From: Adiantum capillus-veneris
Taxonomy: Eukaryota > Streptophyta > Polypodiopsida > Polypodiales > Pteridaceae
Assembly (NCBI GenBank): GCA_014529385.2
Contig: CM043944.1
Coordinates: 54,412,268 to 54,476,267 of the forward strand
Direction: 5' to 3'
DNA: 64,000 nucleotides
The number at the start of each line of letters is the position of its first letter. Position 1 is the first letter of the stretch. The notes under the pieces are model-generated. The model did no database searches. It saw nothing but the letters and a program-made list of their open reading frames with translations, and was not told the DNA's origin. Positions 33,074-45,900 of this stretch are shown one piece after another. The translations under genes were made by a program, and so were the position numbers.

Positions 33074-35153
33074 TGAGGGCGAGCTTTTTGAAATGGGGCC
33101 TCTAAACACAAACCAATGGGCCTACCCTCACAAAATGTTCGTAAAGAGGTACACACACTACTTGGGGCACCACCTTCTTTTGGGAGTGGAGAAGGAAACC
33201 AATCAAAATAACACTTGCACTCACCCACTCAAGCAACACACTTTGAAAACCCCCTTACTCTATATACACTTTGGACACTTGAACACCATCAACGATTATG
33301 CAACCCAATGCCGTGCATCAAAAATGAAATATGCAATTTGTGGAATAGCATTCACCTTCTCCCCATAAGAATACCCATAATACATCCAAACTCTTCCTCT
33401 CTCAAGAACTCATCAAAAAAATCATGCGCACAAGACTTGCCTCTCAAACACACAAGAGAATCACTTACATCAAACTAACACACTTTGCATAGAGAGCTGA
33501 TCTCCATCTATGCAATGTCGTGACACAAATAAAATCACCATGAGAGGTAGCCACATGCATATGTAATGAAGCAAAAGAGAGTTGGAGTGAGAAATTTCTT
33601 TAGACCAATTGAATAAGTGTGGAGAAACAAACCAATGGTAAATTGAGAATAGAACACTTGATTTCTCGCACACCTTTTAAGGGGAGGACAGACGCTGGCT
33701 AACCATCACGAATTGCGACACTTGAAAGTTTTGAAGATGATTTCATGATCATTAACATAACCATGAGAGAGATCATGCTGTATTTACAAGTTATTGAGGT
33801 GCTACAAATGATTTATTGGGTTGATGGAGTAAGAGATTGTAGAATGGAAAGAGTGGAGAATAGAGTTGCACTTCCTCCAAAGAGGAGGGTTAGGAGGAAG
33901 GATGTGAAAGAGGGAGAGTTGGGGTTTTCTCTACTATTGATCAAGAAACAACAAGAAGTTGAAAATATAGGTGTGTGTGTGTGTCTCCTTGAGTCTCTCC
34001 AAGGGGGGCTATTTATAGTTGTGTAGGAGTGGGATTATGCTACACTTAATTAGAGTAAGTGATTAGATCTAATTAAGTGTCCTTTGACCACTCATTGAAT
34101 ATTGGACATAAAAGGGACTATTTATTCACCAAAAATATCATTTTAGACCGTGAAGGCTCCATAGGGGTGCATAATGTAGGTGGGCCCCACCATGAGGCCC
34201 TACGGGTGGCTCCTGTGGGGTATCTCAACTTGTCTGTCTTGGCATTTAGAAAGCATCTTTAGGTTGGTCCCATCACATACAAGTGACCTTGAACACTCAT
34301 TGCTCTTCTAGAAGATGAGTAGGGGAAAAATAAGATCTCACCCTCTTGATTTACTTGATTTACAGTTCCCTTTTGCTGCGAATCTGACAGATTTACACTA
34401 TTTTGACCATAACTTTTTACTTGTAGCTCGGAATGACATGCTTCAAAAGGCAAAATTGACCTTCTCAACATGTTTGATATGAATTTGGACTATTCTTCAC
34501 GCCCATGCACTAAGGAATTCGGTTTGGAAGGTCCACACTAGGCTAGGGAACCTTTTGCTTCCAAGTCTTCTTGTATGGGCCCTTTGCTTGTATGCATCCA
34601 AGGGGAATCGTGCTTTTTCAAAAGGCTATGATGCTTAAACAAATAGAGGAGGGCCCAATATTATTTTCTTGTGAAAAGAGTATACAATTGGAGTCTTTTT
34701 GAAAGGAGAGAAACTATATGTATATTCTTAAGAGATATTGGGCCACCTATGTAGGGGGCATAGAAGACTTGTAGAGAGGGACCATAATCTTTGGTAAAGA
34801 CAAGTGGAGAGTTGATTTCCATGGGAATTTATCTATATGGGGTGGAAGATGGATATATTATTTTTCTACTACTAATTCACAAGAGGTAAGAAAGTTTGGG
34901 GGTATATAGTTGGTTATTGTATGCTTATTCTATTTACAAAGCAAAAAAGAAAAGGGTGGTAATATAAATATATGACTAAGGTGACATTTTTGGGAAGAGT
35001 ATAATGTATGTGTCGCCACAAAGGTTAAACGAAGAGGGGGAATTTACTCTAGATAACTTAATAGCGTAGAAAAATATATACACATATGAGGAAGAGGACG
35101 TTGAGTAGGCTGACAAATGTTGCAAAAAGATGGTTACCATTTTATGCCACTCA
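33074..35153 (-). repeat. 3' LTR of element 2
   Basis: 2080 bp, TGAGGGCGAG to TGCCACTCA. It matches the split right LTR throughout. It contains a short (GT)n at 33970 and ORF-like stretches that are duplicated in the other LTR and are not separate genes. Confidence 0.9.
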
Positions 35154-35175
35154 TATTAGCCCTCCCCCAAGCCTA
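35154..35175 (-). other. Polypurine tract of element 2
   Basis: On the minus strand GGCTTGGGGGAGGGCTAATA lies directly before the 3' LTR (ends at 35154). Confidence 0.75.
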
Positions 35176-35479
35176 AAGATATTCATATCTTTAGGAGGAT
35201 GGTGTTGCTTCTTTTTCTTCTTTTTTTGGTCATTTTTCCTTTTCCACTTTTTTTTTTTCCAATAGGAGGAGTGTCATGCACTCTTTTACTCCATTAGACC
35301 TGCTTTTCATTACCTCAATCCCATAAATCGGAGATGGGAGGGTTGCCTTGGGTATGTTCAGATTCCAAGGCTGGTTCTTCTTTGCACATCAAAGCTTTAA
35401 AAATAGGTGAAGCATTTGCCAAGCCGAAGGGAGCCATGTCAATTTGGAGCTTAGACGATGCAGGCAGATGACTGCCTAT

Positions 35480-36660
35480 CAACGGATTGATACGTTGAAA
35501 TTAGGGCTTTAATCTCTATCCATTGCCTCTGGTCTTGTGGAGTTTTCCTGATAAATCTGCTAATCTGTAACTACCATTCCCAAACTTTGTTTTTATCATG
35601 AAAGGTCCCTCCCATCTTTGCAAAAAAAATTTGTCAAGTTGAGTATCAAGTCGGTTATCATAGCGAAGAACCAACATACCTTCCTTCAATCCTTTCCCCT
35701 TGAGCTTCTTGTTGATTTTATCCCTTTGGCTTGTCGCTTTGGTGATGTAGTGATCAATGGACTCTTCTCTATCTAGCTCAAGTCATTGGAGATCTAAGAT
35801 CCTTTCATGTAGAACCTCTTTTGGTTTTTTTGCCACTCTTGCAAGAACGCGCAAGCTTGAGAGCTCTACCTCAATGGGGAGAAGTGCTTCCTGTCCATAA
35901 ACTAAATGAAAAGGGGTGAATTGGGTAGATACCTTGAAAGATGTCCTATACGCCCAAAGAGCAGCCGTCAAATGGCGATCCCAATCATTAGGCCGGTCCA
36001 CAACCTGCTTAGAAATGATCTTACATATCATTCCATTCACTTTTTCCACCAATACATTGCATTGAGGATAGTAGGTTGTGGAATGCAGGTGTTTCACTTT
36101 CAACCTCCTCAAGAGATCATTCAGAAGGTCAGCCCTAAAACTCGGGCCTCGATCTGATAAGATTTCTAGGGGTGTTCCAAACCTACTACAAATATGATAA
36201 AAAATAAACTTTGATACCTCTTCAGCTGTGATTCGGGTTGTGCTTGTTGCTTCTGCCCATCGTGTCATGTAGTCAACACCCATGATGATGAAAACCTTCC
36301 CTGTAGAAGTACGAGGTAGGAGACCTATTGCATCCACACCCCACTTTTCAAAAGGGCCATAAGATATTATTGGGACTTGAGGCTCATATGTTAGTCGTCT
36401 ATCCCCAGCAATTTGGCATGGCTTACATGCCTTACACCAATATTGGACATCACGATGTAAGCTCGGCCAAATAAACCCTGCTTGTAAAATCTTCCTACTT
36501 GTAATGTCTTGAGAAAAGTGACCACCACAGACATCATCATGACATGAAAGAAGAATTTTCTCTATCTCTTGCACACCTGGTACTCTCCTCGAGACCAAAT
36601 CTTTCCCTTTGTGATATAAATCATCCCCGATCAACTGGTAAGGTGTGGCCTTCTTAACTA
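35480..36660 (-). pseudogene. Integrase of element 2
   Basis: Joins the retrotransposon DNA copy to chromosomal DNA. The long frame is 36634-35783. A zinc-binding HHCC region is visible (LLSCHDDVCGGHF, then CKACKPCQ). Catalytic acidic residues lie in WGVDAIG (first Asp), SDRGPSF (second Asp) and VEKVNG (Glu). The core domain continues to LVYGQEALLPIEVE. After a stop near 35782 the frame continues into a C-terminal module (about 35760-35500, with RWEGPFMI). Two adjacent stops (near 36655) separate it from the RNase H part. In the family this would be the C-terminal product of one polyprotein. Confidence 0.85.
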
Positions 36661-36670
36661 GTCTATGTCA

Positions 36671-37543
36671 TTACACCTTGTCTAAGTGTTTGGGACACTC
36701 ACTTGCTTGTAGAAAGAAGATAATGTCTTTTAGCTCCTCTTGACCTTGATATTTGGGTTCATATAGTTTCACACCTCCTACCGCCATTTGAAGCTTTTCA
36801 TTTGCGAGTAAGTCTGCTTCCTTGTTATGAGTTCTCACAATGTGTTGTACCTGTGTTGCTTTAAAACCCTTCATCAAAGCTCTTACACTACTAAGCCACT
36901 CAAACAATGTATGATTCTTGCACCTCCAAGTCCCTTGGATTTGCCTGACCACTAGCAAAGAATCACCTTTTATAATAAGTGTTTGTATGCCTATTTCTTT
37001 GCATTCTTCTAACCCAAGGGTTAGAGCAGCATACTCAGCTTCATTGTTAGAGTGAACACTGGGTAGAGTGATACCTTTTCTAACCATTACCTCCTTTTGT
37101 GGGTTCAAAATGATGATTCCCCCTGCTGCTTTGTCTTGTTGGCGTTGATAAGCTCCGTCAAAGCATAAAGTATGGGCATTATCAATCTCCTTTACTTTGA
37201 ACTGTTTTGAGCCTTCCTCTCTTTGTAGTCGTGATCCTTCCCTTTCTCTCACTTTGTAGGTGAGAATGTCTGCAAGTCCTGCTCTTGTGCTATTTTCTAC
37301 AAGGAAAGTGTATTCAAATTCGTGGAGTTCAAGCACCCACTTTGCTATTCTAGATGAGAGGCTCATGTGTTGTACTACATATGGTAGATTGTGCTCTAAG
37401 GTGAGAAAAAAAAATGGCACAGGGAGAAGATACAATCGAAACTTCCTTACTGCAAACAAGATTGCAAAGACCACTTTCTCCATTTCAGTGTATCCCTTCT
37501 CGGCCGGAGTCATCACCTTGCTTGCAAAATAGATCGGCCTCAT
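36671..37543 (-). pseudogene. RNase H and additional RNase H domains of element 2
   Basis: The frame begins in the usual Ty3 RNase H (RPIYFASKVMTPAEKGYTEM, then FRLYLLPVPF). It continues after about 110 residues into a second, complete RNase H fold: CFDGAYQRQ, NNEAEYAALTLGLEE, IKGDSLLVVRQIQG, and THNKEADLLAN provide the Asp, Glu, Asp and Asp positions. A second RNase H between the first and integrase is the hallmark of the Tat lineage (Tat, Ogre, Retand). In the first domain the catalytic Asp of the usual TDH motif appears changed (TLEHNLPY), as expected when the second domain takes over. Joined in frame to RT across one TAA. Confidence 0.85.
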
Positions 37544-37564
37544 GTATGATGTTTTAGGATCTTT

Positions 37565-39460
37565 TTACATCAAAACAACACCAATTTCTTCAAAACCTAC
37601 ACTTGGAGTGACATAGTAGGTCTCCTTTGGATCTGGTGGCATTAGGATTGGGAGAGAGCTAAGAATGCCCTTACCTTCCTCAAAACATTTTGCATGTTCC
37701 CTCCCCCATTCAAATGTAGATTGGCTTGCCAACCTATGCAAAGGGGCGATGGCTTCTGCTAGGAGATGGATGAAGCGAGACATGTACCTCACTTTGTGGT
37801 TGAAGGTCATTAGCTCCTTAGTTGTTGTTGGTGGAGATAATGAAAAAAGGGCCTCTACTTTAGAGGGATCCACTTGAATTCCTTCTGAATAAACCACATG
37901 GCCTAGCAAAACCACCTGAGATTCACCGATATGACACTTCTCTGGGTTGAGTTGTCCCCCAAATTGATGGAGCCTCTTCAGCCCCTCTTCAACCTTTTGG
38001 CAATGAAGTGATCTACAACTATAAATACAGAAATCATCTATAAAGACTCTTATAGATTTTCCAAAGAATGGCTGAAATACAAATATTGTGAATCTCATGA
38101 AGGTGCTAGGAGCATTGGTGAGCCCAAAAGGCATTACTCTCAATGAAAAACATCCCCAAGGTGTGATGAAGGTGGTTTTTGGTTGGTCTGCTTCTGCTAT
38201 TCTAATTTGAAAATATCCTGAATACCCATCACACACCGTGTAGCATTCGTGACCTGCCACTTCATTCAAAATTTCATCTTGGAAAGGGAGAGGGAAGTGG
38301 TCCCTCTTTGTCGCAGCGTTGAGGGGTTTGTAATCCACGCAGACCCTCCACTTACCATTCTTCTTGGGAGTGACTACAATAGGTGATACCCATTCGGAGT
38401 TGGATATTGGATAGATGAAGCCAACCTTCAAGAGTCGATTCACTTCTTGTAGGAGAGCCTTTTGTTGCACAGATCCTAGTCGCCTTAACTTTTGAGCCAC
38501 GGGTTTGGTCCCTGGTTTCAATTCAATTCGATGCTCTATTACATCTACACCTCTTATTTGTGAGTAGTCAGTGATAAACAAATTGGGATACCTCCTTAAC
38601 ATATTGATGTAGGACCTCTTCTCCTCACAAGTAAGGTCTTTTGCAAGCATCTTCTCAAATCCTTCTTCAAGGTGGTGGCATCTTTCATCCCCTCGTGTGT
38701 GATTGTCTGTTGGCTTTTCTTCTACTGGAACATCTTGAGTGTTGGCGTTGAATACAATTCCCATTACCTCCAAAGAAGACTCCTCTTCACTGGTTGATGC
38801 ATTGGTTGATGCTTCCTCATCACTTGAGTAAGGACTCTCCTCCTCGCTCTCTTCATCTGCCATGGTTTCGTAGTTGATATCTAGTTGCTTTCCTTCTCGC
38901 CAATCATACACCACCGGTTGACCCTTCTTAAGAATCAAATGACCACTTCCCCATTTTTGATCTGCATTCACAGCAATGAGCCAAGGCCTCCCTAGGATGA
39001 TGGGATATCCCTCCCCCTTAGCTGGCATGACATACATATCCACTCGTGCATATATGTTACATACAGATACTTTTACATTTTCAATGATCCCCAAACACTT
39101 CACACTTGAGTTGTTGGCTAGCCTAGCTTGACAATTAGAGGACTTTGTAATTTCAAGCCCTAACCTGCTCATTGATTTTTCTGTGATCACACACATTTGA
39201 TCTCCACCATCAACATATACATTAGACACCTTTTTACCCCTTATGTAAGCATCCACAATGGGTTCCACATCTTTTTGTAGCTTTGAGGCCACAACCTTAA
39301 TGGAAAGATTTGCTTTCTTTTTTGGAATTCTTGTACTCACCAACTTTGGCCATTGCCTTCTTACTTTGGCTGATAGGTGTAGAAGTTGAGGCCATGAAAT
39401 GTTTGGCTTTTGGGTTTGTAAATCCTCCAGGATGTTGTAGGGCTCTAGCTCCTTTCCCAA
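37565..39460 (-). pseudogene. Protease and reverse transcriptase of element 2
   Basis: A single open frame of 631 codons. Protease region: VYVDGGDQMCVI about residue 80 (DGG where most retropepsins have DSG or DTG) and IILGRPWL about residue 150. An acidic Ser/Glu linker follows. RT region from about residue 295: KLRRLGSVQQKALLQEV, WVSPIVVTPKKNGKWRVCVD, YSGYFQIRIAE, FGLTNAPSTFMRF, the catalytic box VFIDDFCIY, and LLGHVVYSEGIQVDPSKV. It ends at one in-frame TAA before RNase H. RT motifs are complete, so this pol was active until recently. Confidence 0.9.
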
Positions 39461-39487
39461 TGGGAAGTCGTTGATACCAATTTCCCT

Positions 39488-40633
39488 TCACCTTGATCTT
39501 TTCTTCCTGCTACTTTCAACTTCTTCCATCTTTGACTTCTTCTTCTTGTCCCTTCTGGCTGAATTTGTTCCTTCACTTCTCCGGTCTTCATCCTTATCAT
39601 GTGCTCTTGTGCATTTTTCTACCGGCATAACATCAAAGTTTAGAGTATGCTCATCTATTACCTCTTCTAGCTTGATGATGTTGACTCCTCTTTCTTCCTC
39701 CTCATGTGGGACGGGAGGTATATTTGCTGGTGGTGGTGGTCGACGAAGGATTTGTGGGCCTTGAGCTTGTTCTTGCTGCACAGTGAGAGGAGGCGGTCTG
39801 GGGGGATATATGTCTCCCGGAAGTCGCCTTGGATGTGGACAATTGTACATGCCATGGCCCATTTCATTGGAATTCCAACATCGCAACTCTTGAGCTTGTC
39901 TTCGTTGATTGCGATTCCCTTCTCTTGGTTGTCGTTGTTGAGGTAGGCCTTGTACTAGATTCAGAGTGAGGTTCTCAAGCTGTTGAGTTACCCTTTGTAA
40001 AACCTCTTGTTGAGAGTTATCTCCTATTTGTGAAGATTGTGCAAGAGGGGCCCTAATTGGTGCTTCCATGGTTTGTGGAGAATCCGTCTCACTCACTTCA
40101 TTCAAACCCCTTGCTCTATGTGCTTGGAAGTGTAGTTTTCTAAACTTGATGATGGCTACCTCACGTGCTTCTTCGAAGGTGGATGGGAATTTTAGCTCTA
40201 CTTTAGCCTTTAAAAGTGGATACAAGCCAACCATGAATCTCTCTTTTTTTAGAAAGTTAGGTGCACCACAATGATTTTCTAATTTAGCTTCCCACCTACC
40301 CCATAGATTGACAAAGGTTGCTTCATAAGAGGGATGGTCTTCAAGTGATACCTGCTTATGTCCAATAATACATTTCCATAGTCCTTCAGAAGTATCACCT
40401 TGCCCGAAATTGGAGAGGAAGCTTGCTCGCAGTCTCTCCCAATTGGACTTGATTTGGGGTTGCAAGGTCTCATACCATGCTTTAGCTTCTGCTTTTAGAA
40501 CCAACGGGAAGGCTCGTAGCTTTACTTCCTCTTCATCTCTCCCGGATATGAGATGTGCCATCTCCAAGTTGTTAAGAAACTCTTGCGCATCTTCGCCACT
40601 TCTTGCATAGAACGTGGGAAAAGAACTTGACAT
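39488..40633 (-). CDS. gag of element 2
   Basis: 381 codons, intact. Capsid-type domain from about residue 10 (YARSGEDAQEFLNNLEMAH, then FPLVLKAEAKAWYETL, FLSNFGQG, ERFMVGLYPLL). A zinc-knuckle-like CWNSNEMGHGMYNC lies near residue 255, in which Ser replaces the second Cys of CX2CX4HX4C, so it should bind zinc poorly. A Pro-rich stretch and a Lys/Arg/Glu-rich tail follow (KKKKSKMEEVESSRKKRSR). The ATG at 40633 opens directly on the capsid homology. It ends 28 bases before the protease-RT frame opens, so gag and pol are separated by a stop and frame change. Confidence 0.85.
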   Translation of the reverse strand: MSSSFPTFYARSGEDAQEFLNNLEMAHLISGRDEEEVKLRAFPLVLKAEAKAWYETLQPQIKSNWERLRASFLSNFGQGDTSEGLWKCIIGHKQVSLEDHPSYEATFVNLWGRWEAKLENHCGAPNFLKKERFMVGLYPLLKAKVELKFPSTFEEAREVAIIKFRKLHFQAHRARGLNEVSETDSPQTMEAPIRAPLAQSSQIGDNSQQEVLQRVTQQLENLTLNLVQGLPQQRQPREGNRNQRRQAQELRCWNSNEMGHGMYNCPHPRRLPGDIYPPRPPPLTVQQEQAQGPQILRRPPPPANIPPVPHEEEERGVNIIKLEEVIDEHTLNFDVMPVEKCTRAHDKDEDRRSEGTNSARRDKKKKSKMEEVESSRKKRSR

Positions 40634-41264
40634 TTTGTTTAGACTTTTTGAAATCTCTTTTTTTTAAAGAAACTTTTCTCTTACGGGCCGCACAAGATTA
40701 TTGACACTATAAATATGATTACATTAAAATGAAGATGTACACATCCATTGTTAATTATTACTTTATCATAGGTAGAATAAATGGATTAATTGAAGCATTG
40801 ATTTCATTGAGGCGAGTGGATCCAAATATCCTCCTTATGATAGACTGAAACCTAAACTTATTTGCAATGATTATATGAATGGATTGCCGAGCAATAGGCC
40901 TAAAAGGTTCATTGTTTTGATCGTGATTCATGTGCTACTCCTCGTTGTTGGTTTGAAGATCTCGTTCCTTCATATGGCCCTTGAGCACCCCTTCACCACT
41001 CCTTGTTCCTGCCTTTAAAACAAAATGAAAACGTGAACATCAAAAGAAGTTTCATAATTGATGATTGGAAGTATAATTGGATTGGGTGATGCCAGTATTT
41101 CTCTAAGTCTTTCTGCACCAAACATAAAAACAATGCATTGCTGGAAAAAGACTTTTCTATCTATGTGAACATTTACTCTAATGTGTTGTGCAAAATGAAA
41201 TGGATAGATGGGAACTCCATTGTTCATCACTAAAAAATTTGAAGGTAACTTGGAAATATGTTCC
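40634..41264 (-). other. Leader of element 2
   Basis: Non-coding, between primer site and gag start on the minus strand. No repeats or ORFs worth calling. Confidence 0.5.
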
Positions 41265-41279
41265 TCAGTGGGGGCACCA
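41265..41279 (-). other. Primer-binding site of element 2
   Basis: On the minus strand TGGTGCCCCCACTGAG starts five bases inside the 5' LTR edge (41285). The TGG start and position fit a tRNA primer site; I cannot name the tRNA with confidence. Confidence 0.55.
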
Positions 41280-41284
41280 CTTTA

Positions 41285-41743
41285 TGAGGGCGCGCTTTTT
41301 GAAATGGGGCCTCTAAATCCAAACCAATGGGCCTTCCCTCACAAAAATGTTCGTAAAGAGGTACGCACACTACTTGGGGCACCACCTTCTTTTGGGAGTG
41401 GAGAAGGAAACCAATCAAAATAACACTTGCACTCACCCACTCAAGCAACACACTTTGAAAACCCCCTTACTCTATATACACTTTGGACACTTGAACACCA
41501 TCAATGATTATGCAACCCAATGCCGTGCATCAAAAATGAAATATGCAATTTGTGGAATAGCATTCACCTTCTCCCCATAAGAATACCCATAATACATCCA
41601 AACTCTTCCTCTCTCAAGCACTCATCAAAAAAATCATGCGCACAAGACTTGCCTCTCAAACACGAGAATCACTTACATCAAGCTAACACACTTTGCATAG
41701 AGAGCTCATCTCGATCTATGCAATGTCGTGACACAAATAAAAT
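41285..41743 (-). repeat. 5' LTR of element 2, outer fragment left of the MULE
   Basis: Matches 33074-33532. It ends with AAATAAAAT (41735-41743), which is repeated at 55113-55121 on the far side of the MULE. Confidence 0.9.
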
Positions 41744-41785
41744 GGAGATCTAACATTTGCGAGTTTTTCATTTCAAGTTTTTTTG
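41744..41785 (+). repeat. Left terminal inverted repeat of the MULE
   Basis: About 42 bp with roughly 29 positions identical to the reverse complement of 55071-55112, including the block ATTTGCGAGTT and GTTTTTTTG. Confidence 0.85.
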
Positions 41786-42029
41786 ACAATTTTAGCAATC
41801 TTTAGAGTTTTTTAAACCAAATATGTGTCATAGCATAAAGTATCTATTTAATGTAATTTTCAATCGTCATAAGACTCCATATATGTGTGGTTGACGGAGA
41901 GAGAAAGTATAAATTCTAGAGAGATAGTATTTATGCGAGTTACCATTGGAAGAAGAGATCATAAATCCTTGAGAGAGAGAGAGAGTGACTTCTCTTCTAG
42001 AGAGAGAAAGTAAAATCATAGAGTTGTAT

Positions 42030-42037
42030 ATCACTAC

Positions 42038-42100
<63 letters not shown>
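42030..42100. repeat. (GA)n microsatellite near the MULE left end
   Basis: An uninterrupted GA run from about 42041 to 42096. A (TC)n of similar length at 54840-54884 sits at the mirrored position near the right end. Confidence 0.9.
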
Positions 42101-42915
42101 GAGGGCATAATGACGGAAAAAGTGTAAACAAATAAAATCACCATTTCACAACTCATGCCATTAGAGTCAAATATGCTCGCAACGCATGTGATCAGAGTCA
42201 AATAATCCACAGCATATAAACATGCGATAAAGTAGAAAATCATGCAGAATAGAGACAACACTAATTTCAGAGTTAAATACAATCCACAGCATATATAAAT
42301 GTGATGAAGTAAAAAATAATGCCAGATAGAGACAATACTATTTTTCCCAAGCAATTGCTTTTTGAAACAACATAAGTTTGAGGATGTAAGTACATTCACA
42401 AAACTACCACAGGATAAGATCAAAATTAGAGTACAAAAAAGGATAGTCACCATAAATGTAATGGTCACTCTAAAAGGCAAGTAATTTGCTCCCAAATAGC
42501 TTGCAAGATGCTTCATATCTTTTGCTTGAAATTTGAAATCCTTTGCTGCATAAAAAATATTTTTTCAAGATAAATAATCACAAGTAAAATAAACCAAAAT
42601 AAATACAGAAAAACACTTTCATATCATAGATCAATATTCTAGTTGAGTGAAAGAAGCAAACCAAACCAATTGTAATTAAATGGAGGGAGAAATCATCCTT
42701 GGTTGTCCAAGAATAAAAGCTATGTCCATTGGTGAGAGGGTTGGCTGATGAATAATCATGTGCTCCTTAGGTTCAAGTCCGAGCACTTTTGTGTACACAT
42801 AGTACATATGTTTGCATGCCAAAAAGGATTTGTTGGTATTCTCTTGCTTCTGAAAATCTGGACACGTGCATGCTGGACTCTGTTTTATATGAATCTCATA
42901 ACTATTTTCAGTGAG
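42100..42915 (-). other. MULE sequence downstream of the transposase gene
   Basis: AT-rich, with the direct repeat AATCCACAGCATAT...AA at about 42205 and 42285 (about 80 bp apart). No gene recognised; probably the 3' flank of the transposase gene. Confidence 0.4.
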
Positions 42916-42918
42916 AAC

Positions 42919-45900
42919 TCAGAAAATTACATGCTCTTGACACCTTTTCACTTCATCCAAAAATATAATTGTCATACTATTACATGCTTTCAATTTCTTC
43001 ATGGCCTCTTTAGAGATTCCATGCCTCCACTTTTTCTTCCTCGAGCTGCCACCACCTTCTTTGAAGTCGCCAGCAAGAGGTTGTGGATTTACCATTGAAT
43101 TCTCTGTCCGAAATCCACTCTGATGCAGCACGGCAAGTTCCTGTGTGTAGATATCTGTCCCTCTTGCTACTGGCCAAACATTTGGAGCAGGAGGTAAATC
43201 TTTGACTTGTCTTTTGATTGATTGGGTATGCAAAATATCATGATTACAAAACCATAACTATTGCTCGATTGTTTTACCTTTGAACATTCTTTCGGACCAT
43301 ATACATGGAGCAATAAGACCAATTGAGCGACTATGCAAGATATTGTCACAATTTTTTCTCCCTACTGTTCCAAAACATTTTCTTTGACTTTGAATGGGCA
43401 TTCTCCTGAGGGCCCACTGAGTGCGTGGCACATCACTCTCAAACACATTGTTTGTTTTAGATGAAAAAGGTGTGGTTGTTTCTTTTTGAGATCCAATAGC
43501 ATCATCACTGTCACTAATTTGCAGCGGAATGTTAGAAATACCTGGTCCTTGGGTATCAAACTTGATTTTTTTTGGTCGACCGCGATGGTTTCGTTGCTTA
43601 GATTCCATGACATATTTCGGCCGATGAGAGCTACTTGTTCCTGTTCTGCCCCTCTTTTTCCGTTGTACTGTTTCTTTGTCTCCATGCAAAATTGGTTGCA
43701 CATACATGGGAGTCCCTGCAATAGTCTCGTGTAATAGATGGGCCACGTTGGTTGGAGTTGGAGTTTGCTGAGATTCAACTCGAGAAAGCAAAGTCTCCAT
43801 TGTGAGACCCGTTCCTATATAACGCCCAGTAGTATATCCCAAACGCTTTGCACATTGAATATATGAGTTTATAACATCTGTTACACATGCATCATACAAG
43901 GATATTTTTCCCTTTCCACCTTCACTTGCTAACCAACTGGCATGTACACTTTCTGATAAATTAACATTGGGAATTTGTGCCCGCTCCCACGGACTTAGAC
44001 CACCCTATGAAATGAAAAAAAACATGAATTAAAATATATAAATTTCATGTATGAAAAGAAATTTTTCTAAAAATATAGATTGTCATAAAGGTACTTACAT
44101 CTGTTCCAATTCCTCCCCAGTGTGAAATTCGTTGATCCCACCATTTAAACCATCTGCTCACTCTTGTGATGCTCTCTGTAGATAGATGTTGTCTCCACCA
44201 CTTTTGAATTGAAAGCGCCTTTTGAGATGCAAGCACAATGGTCTTACAAGCTCTCTAGTCCTCACACATATCAATGTGTTGATTTGTTAGATGTTGAGGT
44301 ATCCACTTTTTAGCATATTTGTGGAGACTCTGCTCCCAATGAAATAGGCATGATCGTTCACGTCCCTCCATGATATTATCTGACCCGCCATTCAAGACTG
44401 TTTGAATAGTATTCCAATTTGCACTAGCTTCATCAGACATAAAACCTACAAAGTCAGCTGCACCATGTCCGTACTTTTCCATTGTTGAATTAAGGCTCTC
44501 CCAAAAAATAACTTGAGTCTTTGCATCCTCCTCTTTAGTTTCACATATAGCAATTATTTGTAGTAATCGTATGCTGCAAGATATTCAACATAAACATTTT
44601 CACACATCTTCTTTTATTTAATGATAAAAAAATACGAGATATTTAAATACTTAAAGATTACCTTGGATCATAAACTGATCATGACATTGTTGCCCATCCA
44701 TCTATTCTATGGGTAAAATCAAAATGTACCCACGCATTTCTCAAGTCACCAGTTTCAGTTCTTTTCATCCGGTTTACTAGATCAATCCCAGAACCTGGTC
44801 CTTTAGTGGACATTTTAAATAGGAAGCACTTGTCATCCTCTTCACCCTGTCCAGGAAATCTACTCCCATGAAAAAAAGGAAACATGCACTTTTTTTGAAG
44901 CAATAAAATATTATCATATCCATCCCCAATAACAGCACCTTGACTCTTTCTCTCCTTTGAAACAATTGAAGAAAACCTACACGATGCATCACAAGAAGGC
45001 TAAATTTATAATAGTTAAAAAATTAACAAATTCAAGGAACCAAATTGAGTTTTCTTACCCTTTGGTTTGAACCAGTGGCATCATTTCTTCCAAAAAATCA
45101 TTGAATTGTACATCGGATGTAGCTTCAACTTCCTCACCAATCAAGGAGTGAAGAACAAGTTGTTGAGCCACCAACATTTGAATTTTTCTTGGGCCACCCT
45201 TTTCTATTTTTAGTACTGCACCTACCAATTTCCGCACTCTTGAAATAGCAGCCCTAGAGGTTCCCGCCTTAACATTATGACAATGTTTACCAACATGTAT
45301 TTCCAGTCGCGACATTGTACCATCTCTAGGAAAAACATAATAGATTTTGCAGGGACAAGCAGCAACACAAGTAACAACCTTCTGACAATAATGACAAGTT
45401 ATTGTTGTATTCTCTTCCATTGCAAGGTAGTCCTTTTTCACCTGTCTGTCCAAATATCCATGAAAATCTCTACTATTGAATTCTTGTTCCTTAATATAAC
45501 GAGGACACGTTGAATAATTACACTGCATGAATCCCAAACAGTGGCTTAGACGAATTGTGCATGCTATTGCCATGGTTGTCACAGATGGGCGAGTCCACAA
45601 GTGACCATCAAAGCGTTGTTCCATCCTTGTCATTCGTTTTGTTTTATCCTGAGTCGCAGGTAACTCAAAACACAAATTTCCATCATAATGTTGTGGAAGT
45701 TCAACAACTTGCAAAGGAGCTCCACATAATGTTAACAGATCATTTAACTTTTTTGCCCCTGGATTTTGTTGAATCCAAATGACGATTGACTGAGTTTTGA
45801 GATGTCCTATATCGTCACCACTACTTTCAAGATGCACAATGCTTAAAACATCTTCAGATATCTCTTTGTCATTTCCTTTCTCATTGTCAGATACCTGTAT

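Noticed and set aside
33745-34026. ORF of 93 codons and its near copy at 55335-55658 as a gene family
   Set aside because: Both lie in the two LTRs of element 2; the similarity is LTR identity.
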